A DNA stretch of 64,000 bases, taken from positions 501,717 through 565,716 of the forward strand of contig NZ_LMKK01000001.1 in NCBI RefSeq assembly GCF_001421485.1, written 5' to 3'. Source of the stretch: Agreia sp. Leaf210. GTDB lineage: Bacteria; Actinomycetota; Actinomycetes; Actinomycetales; Microbacteriaceae. Under the pieces are notes generated by a model. It had not been told where the DNA came from. It ran no database searches and saw nothing but the letters and a program-made list of their open reading frames with translations. The translations under genes and the position numbers were made by a program. Positions 60,201 through 64,000 of this stretch are shown piece by piece (position 1 is the stretch's first letter; each line of letters begins with the position of its first letter).

Positions 60201-61513
60201 GAGGCCTGCTCGCCCAGGTCGAACGCACGTCGAACGTGCTCGGCCGTGGTCTCCGCATTGGGATCGGGCCAGAAGATCACGATCGAGGCCCCGCCGCCGG
60301 GAACCGACTGAATCTGAACGGCTCCCCCCACCGTCGAGACACGTTCGCGGATGCTCACGCGCAGCCCCAGTCGCTCCTGCGGAACCTGGGCGGGATCGAA
60401 GCCCACGCCCGTGTCCGAGACCTGCACCGTGAAGCCCTCGCCCTTGTCGGCGTGAACTGAGAGCGTGCGCTCGATAGTGACCTTGTCGGCCGTGGGATCG
60501 TCGGCGTGCTGGAGGCTGTTGACCATGGCCTGCACCGCGGCGGAGAATACCGCCTCCGCCACATCGCCGGGCACGACGCGCTGCGGAATCGATCCGTGGG
60601 CGTAGTCGAACCCGGGCGAGAGAACACGGGCGGCGTTGGCGAGGCGTTCGGCCAGTTCTCCGAGCGTGGTCTCGAATCCGGGCTTGCCCGGCTCTCCCGA
60701 CGAGTGGAGGGCCCGGAGCGCGTCTCGCGCCATCTCGACCACCAGATCGCGTTCCATCGCGCTGGTGCTCTTCGACGCCGACAGCAGAGTCGTGAGTACG
60801 CGGTCGTGCACCAGGGCGTCGACGTGCAGGCGCTCCGCCTCCATCGCATCCTGCTTCACGGCGACGGAGTAGCGCAGCATCGCCGCCTGCTGGGCCTGGT
60901 CTACCCGGTCGGCTGCGTTGCGCAGAGTCGTGAGCACAATGAGGATGAAGGCGCCGAGGATGAACACGTAGAGCGCGTCCAAGGCCGCCAGCCCCGCGTC
61001 CGCTCCTCCGCCGGAGGGCAGGGCGCGCAGGATCGCGTACATGATCGGCACGAGCACGACGTACAGGCCCGCGAGCCAGACATTGAACGAGATGGCTGCG
61101 TAGGCCGTGGCCACCGTCACGACGTACCAGATCCACGGCTCCGTGGGCGCCGTCTCGTTGGGGTGCACGACCGCCGCGGGCCAGAGAACGAGGGATAAGA
61201 CGAACACGGTCGCCGTCACACCGGCCGCGACCGCGACACCGCGCGCGATGATGCTGGTGATCAGCACGGAGAGCATGCCGGTGAACAGAACCACGGGCAG
61301 CGCGATCGCCCAGGCCGGCGAGAGGTAGTCGCCCGAGGCGAGCAGGTTGGGCAGGGCCTGCAGTGCGAAGACGATGCCGAAGATTCCCGCGATGCGACCC
61401 ATCACCGTTTCGATTCGCGCCCTCGAGATCGAGCCGCGCGTGCGATTCAGGATGCCGGGCGGCGCCGATGACCCTCGGGTCTCGTCGTTCGCGGGTCGGG
61501 CTGGTGCAGACAT
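60197..61513 (-). CDS. Membrane-bound sensor histidine kinase
   Basis: A 438-residue protein. About six membrane segments (residues 35-205) come first. HVDALVHDRVLTTLL holds the likely phospho-acceptor His; AMVNSLQHADDP is the N box, and VSDTGVGFD and LGLRVSIRERVSTVGG the ATP-lid motifs. It belongs to the NarL-partner type. ATG at 61513 lies four bases after the regulator stop, so it pairs with that LuxR-type regulator. The signal sensed is unknown. Confidence 0.85.
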   Translation of the reverse strand: MSAPARPANDETRGSSAPPGILNRTRGSISRARIETVMGRIAGIFGIVFALQALPNLLASGDYLSPAWAIALPVVLFTGMLSVLITSIIARGVAVAAGVTATVFVLSLVLWPAAVVHPNETAPTEPWIWYVVTVATAYAAISFNVWLAGLYVVLVPIMYAILRALPSGGGADAGLAALDALYVFILGAFILIVLTTLRNAADRVDQAQQAAMLRYSVAVKQDAMEAERLHVDALVHDRVLTTLLSASKSTSAMERDLVVEMARDALRALHSSGEPGKPGFETTLGELAERLANAARVLSPGFDYAHGSIPQRVVPGDVAEAVFSAAVQAMVNSLQHADDPTADKVTIERTLSVHADKGEGFTVQVSDTGVGFDPAQVPQERLGLRVSIRERVSTVGGAVQIQSVPGGGASIVIFWPDPNAETTAEHVRRAFDLGEQAS

Positions 61514-61517
61514 CCGC

Positions 61518-62216
61518 CTACCTGCCGTTTGTTTTTTCGCCCAGAGCCAGGATGCCGTCTTCGACGGCCCGCTTCAGGAGATCGACCTTGGTGGGAGCAG
61601 GACGCCCCACCTGCACGTACTTGGCTCGCACCCTGTCGAGGTACTCCCGTGCGGTCGGGGTGGCGATGCCGAGCTCGGCGGCGACGAGTTTGAGGGGCAG
61701 GCCGGCCGCATACAGGTGCAGAACGTCGCGCTCACGAGCCGTGAGGCGAGCCCGAGAGAACTCTGCGTCTGCGTCGATGGCGCTCGCCCACTCGAGATTG
61801 TTCAGCACTCCCCCGGCGGCCACCGTGGCGATCGCGGCGATCACGGTGCTGGTGGACGCAGACTTGGGGATGACCCCTGCCGCGCCCGCCGCGAGCGCCT
61901 CTCGAACGCTCGCGGTTCGGTCTGCGATGCTATGCACCAGCACGGACGCCCCCGTCCGCAGAGCGGCCTCGACATTGTGCGTGACGCTGAGCCCGTCTCC
62001 GATGCTGAGGTCGAGCACGACGACATCAGACGGCCGTGTGCCGAGGGCGCGAAGGAGGTCGGGAACGGTCAATCCGACGGCGACGACCTCGTATCCCGCC
62101 TCGAGGCAGGCGGCCCGGAGCCCGAGGAGGACCGACTCGTGATCGTCGACGATCGCAACGCGCACCGTCGCCTCGGAGAGGCGATCCGCCGAAGCGCTCG
62201 TGTCTGCGGGAATCAT
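61518..62216 (-). CDS. NarL/LuxR-type response regulator
   Basis: A 232-residue protein. The receiver domain has VAIVDDHESVLLGL, the phosphorylated Asp in VVLDLSIGDG and PKSASTS with the conserved Lys. The C-terminal LuxR helix-turn-helix is LTARERDVLHLYAAGLPLKLVAAELGIATPTAREYLDRVRAKY. ATG at 62216 has GGAGG-type ribosome sites upstream. It is first in a three-gene operon. Confidence 0.9.
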   Translation of the reverse strand: MIPADTSASADRLSEATVRVAIVDDHESVLLGLRAACLEAGYEVVAVGLTVPDLLRALGTRPSDVVVLDLSIGDGLSVTHNVEAALRTGASVLVHSIADRTASVREALAAGAAGVIPKSASTSTVIAAIATVAAGGVLNNLEWASAIDADAEFSRARLTARERDVLHLYAAGLPLKLVAAELGIATPTAREYLDRVRAKYVQVGRPAPTKVDLLKRAVEDGILALGEKTNGR

Positions 62217-62279
62217 GCTGGCCTCCCCCCTCCAGGTCTCTCCGATCGTAACGGACAGCGTGCGTCGAACGTTGGAGCG

Positions 62280-63566
62280 TCAGTCTTTGGTGAGAACGGC
62301 CACGGATTCGACGTGATGGGTGTGGGGAAAGAGGTCGAAGGCGCGCATCGAGCGCACACGGTAGCCGCCGCGTTCGAACTGTCCGGCGTCACGGGCGAAC
62401 GCGACCGGATCGCATGCCACGTAGACGACCTGGGCGACATCGAGCGCCATCAGGGAGTTGACGACCTGCTTGCCCGCCCCCGCGCGCGGCGGATCGAGGA
62501 TCACGGTGGCGCGAGACAACCGCTCGCGCTCCGCGGCCTGGGCGTTCTTCTCGAGCTGGCGCAGATAGCGATCGACCCTGTTCGTCTCGGCGTTCGCCCC
62601 GATCCACTCGCTGAGGTTCTCGGCGGCGTAGTCGGTCGCCAGCTCGTTGCCTTCGACGCTGGTGATGCGCAGCCCCGCTCCGACCTTCTCCCCGAGCGCG
62701 GCGGCGAGGAGCCCGACGCCGCCGTAGAGGTCGAGGTTGAACGCGCTCGGATCGAGGCGGTCGTCGAGGACCTCGCTGCGGATCGCCCGCGAGAGAGTCG
62801 AGGCGGCCCCGCGGTGCACCTGCCAGAACCCCTGCTCGTCGAGCAGGAACTCCCGCCCGTCGACCACCTCGGTGATACTCCGTCCACGACGCGCGGCAGT
62901 GCGCGAGCCGCGGGCCTTCTCCGGCGTCTCGGTCGACGTCACGAAGCGAGGCGCACCCTGCGACGGCGCGACCAGGTCGATGTAGCCGTCGGCAGGAAAG
63001 TCCGAGCCGTCGACTCGATCGCCGAGCGGAGCCTCGCGCTCGAGCGCGGGCGTCGCCAGCGGAAGGTCGTCGACGGCGATGACCCGATGCGAACGGGCGG
63101 CGAAAGGGCCGACGCGGCCATCGGCATCCACATGCAGCCGCACTCGCGTTCGCCAACCGAGCCCACCGCGTTCGTCGTCACCGTCGACGGCCTCGACCTC
63201 GATGTCGCGCTCGAGACCGGCGAAGCGCTTCAGCGAGTCGACGATGACCTGACGCTTCAGCTCGCGCTGCCACGGCAGGTCGATGTGACCGAACTCCGCG
63301 CCACCGGCCCTGTCGTCGGGGTCGCGGTCGATCGACGCGGCCTGCCACACGTGGGGCACCCGATGCGGCGACGCCTCGAGCACGCGAACGGTGTCGGCCC
63401 TCCAGAACGATGCATGCTCGTCGTCGGTGATGCGTGCGAGCACCCGTTCACCGGGCAGAGAATCCGTGACGAACACCACGCGGCCATCGAGTCGTGCGAC
63501 CGATATTCCGCCGTGGGCTACGTTGGTAATCTCCAGCTCGACCTGTGTTCCCTGCGCGTCAGCCAT
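62280..63566 (-). CDS. Class I SAM-dependent RNA methyltransferase with TRAM domain
   Basis: A 428-residue protein of the RumA/TrmA type. Residues 1-60 are a TRAM domain (VELEITNVAHGG). The catalytic domain has LDLYGGVGLLAAALG (SAM site), VILDPPRAGAGKQV and YVACDPVAFARD with the catalytic Cys, and ends in FDLFPHTHHVESVAVL. It methylates uridine in rRNA or tRNA (family knowledge). The iron-sulfur Cys cluster of RumA is absent. ATG at 63566 is chosen; the frame runs on without support to 63956. Divergent from maf. Confidence 0.85.
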   Translation of the reverse strand: MADAQGTQVELEITNVAHGGISVARLDGRVVFVTDSLPGERVLARITDDEHASFWRADTVRVLEASPHRVPHVWQAASIDRDPDDRAGGAEFGHIDLPWQRELKRQVIVDSLKRFAGLERDIEVEAVDGDDERGGLGWRTRVRLHVDADGRVGPFAARSHRVIAVDDLPLATPALEREAPLGDRVDGSDFPADGYIDLVAPSQGAPRFVTSTETPEKARGSRTAARRGRSITEVVDGREFLLDEQGFWQVHRGAASTLSRAIRSEVLDDRLDPSAFNLDLYGGVGLLAAALGEKVGAGLRITSVEGNELATDYAAENLSEWIGANAETNRVDRYLRQLEKNAQAAERERLSRATVILDPPRAGAGKQVVNSLMALDVAQVVYVACDPVAFARDAGQFERGGYRVRSMRAFDLFPHTHHVESVAVLTKD

Positions 63567-63602
63567 GGTTCGAGCATCCCATACGAAAGGGCGGTGCTCT
63601 CC

Positions 63603-64000
63603 GTGCGCCTCTATCTCGCATCCACCTCGCCGGCTCGCCTCTCCCTGCTGAGGCAGGTCGGCATCGAACCCGTCGTCGTGCCATCGAACGTCGACGAAGA
63701 GGCCGCGGTGCGGCTCGCGACCGACTCCAACGGCGAACTGGATGCCTCGGCGATGGTCACGCTGCTGGCCAGACTGAAGGCCGAGGCCATTCTCGGCCAG
63801 CAGCCGGATGGCGAGACGATCGACGGCGTGATTCTCGGCGGCGATTCGGCCTTCGAGCTCGACGGCATCATCTACGGCAAGCCTCATGAGCCCCAGATCG
63901 CCCGCGAGCGGTGGCTCGAGCAGCGCGGCAAGACGGGCACGCTGCACTCGGGGCACTGGATCATCGAGGTGAAGAACGGCGAGCCCGCCAGGGCGCTCGG
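63603..64000 (+). CDS. maf: Maf-like nucleoside triphosphate pyrophosphatase, N-terminal part
   Basis: The protein is cut at the window end after about 132 residues. It starts RLYLASTSPARLSLLRQVGIEP, the Maf N-terminal motif (ASxSPxR), and holds ILGGDSAFELDG, where the catalytic Asp lies. It hydrolyses non-canonical nucleotides in the cytoplasm. GTG at 63603 is used; GTG at 63594 is in frame and has AAAGG just upstream, so the start may be there. It follows accE in other actinobacteria, and maf is again near accE here. Confidence 0.88.
   Translation, partial: MRLYLASTSPARLSLLRQVGIEPVVVPSNVDEEAAVRLATDSNGELDASAMVTLLARLKAEAILGQQPDGETIDGVILGGDSAFELDGIIYGKPHEPQIARERWLEQRGKTGTLHSGHWIIEVKNGEPARAL

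Noticed and set aside
60201-61136. N-terminal extension of the kinase-like protein
   Set aside because: It is the out-of-frame shadow of the histidine kinase; the ATG at 60200 with an ATGA overlap is the natural start.
1-64000. CRISPR array, tRNA, rRNA, insertion sequence or prophage
   Set aside because: No regularly spaced repeats, cloverleaf, rRNA motif, transposase or integrase motifs were found by eye.

Overview
The window reads as chromosome of a high-GC actinobacterium, most likely Microbacteriaceae (an inference). The right end keeps an actinobacterial core order: LCP ligase, purE, purK, PH-domain membrane protein, birA, accD, accE and maf. Many starts are GTG or TTG, and many TANNNT -10 boxes sit 6-7 nt from a start codon. 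No rRNA, tRNA, CRISPR array, transposase or phage gene was seen.

Layout. About 1-47 kb is one large cell-surface glycan locus. It begins with two tandem O-antigen-ligase-type proteins (the first cut by the window edge), a GtrA protein, a UDP-sugar dehydrogenase/GT2/epimerase operon and a GT-C-like membrane protein. A secreted protein with four ~115-residue repeats and its lipoprotein partner follow. Next comes an operon with an RgpF-WbsX fusion, RgpF, a stand-alone coiled-coil peptide and a two-domain glycosyltransferase. Between 14.8 and 30 kb lie more glycosyltransferases, a Wzm/Wzt ABC exporter, an acyltransferase-3 protein and two overlapping WsaF-like paralogues. From 30 to 41.7 kb run GT2 enzymes, three DUF2142 membrane proteins (two tandem duplicates), a DUF2304 protein, a GT4 and a WbbL-type rhamnosyltransferase. 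A minus-strand operon rmlA - sugar aminotransferase - Wzx flippase - GT2 (45.9 to 41.7 kb) and a GT4 close the locus. The LytR-CpsA-Psr protein at 47.3 kb could attach finished glycan to peptidoglycan.

The right arm (47-64 kb) holds purine (purK, purE), biotin (birA) and acyl-CoA carboxylase genes (accD, accE). The last two are separated by an SDR gene, an orphan AbiEi-like gene with repeats around it, and an MprF-like gene with a rhomboid-like N-terminus. Then come a structured intergenic region (candidate small RNA), a response regulator / histidine kinase / kinase-like trio, a TRAM-domain RNA methyltransferase and the start of maf.

How it fits together: nucleotide sugars (RmlA, UDP-sugar dehydrogenase, epimerases, aminotransferase) feed about 18 glycosyltransferases. 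Both a Wzx/Wzy-like route and an ABC-type route appear to be encoded, so probably more than one surface polymer is made. Functions below come from motif recognition by eye; no database search was run.
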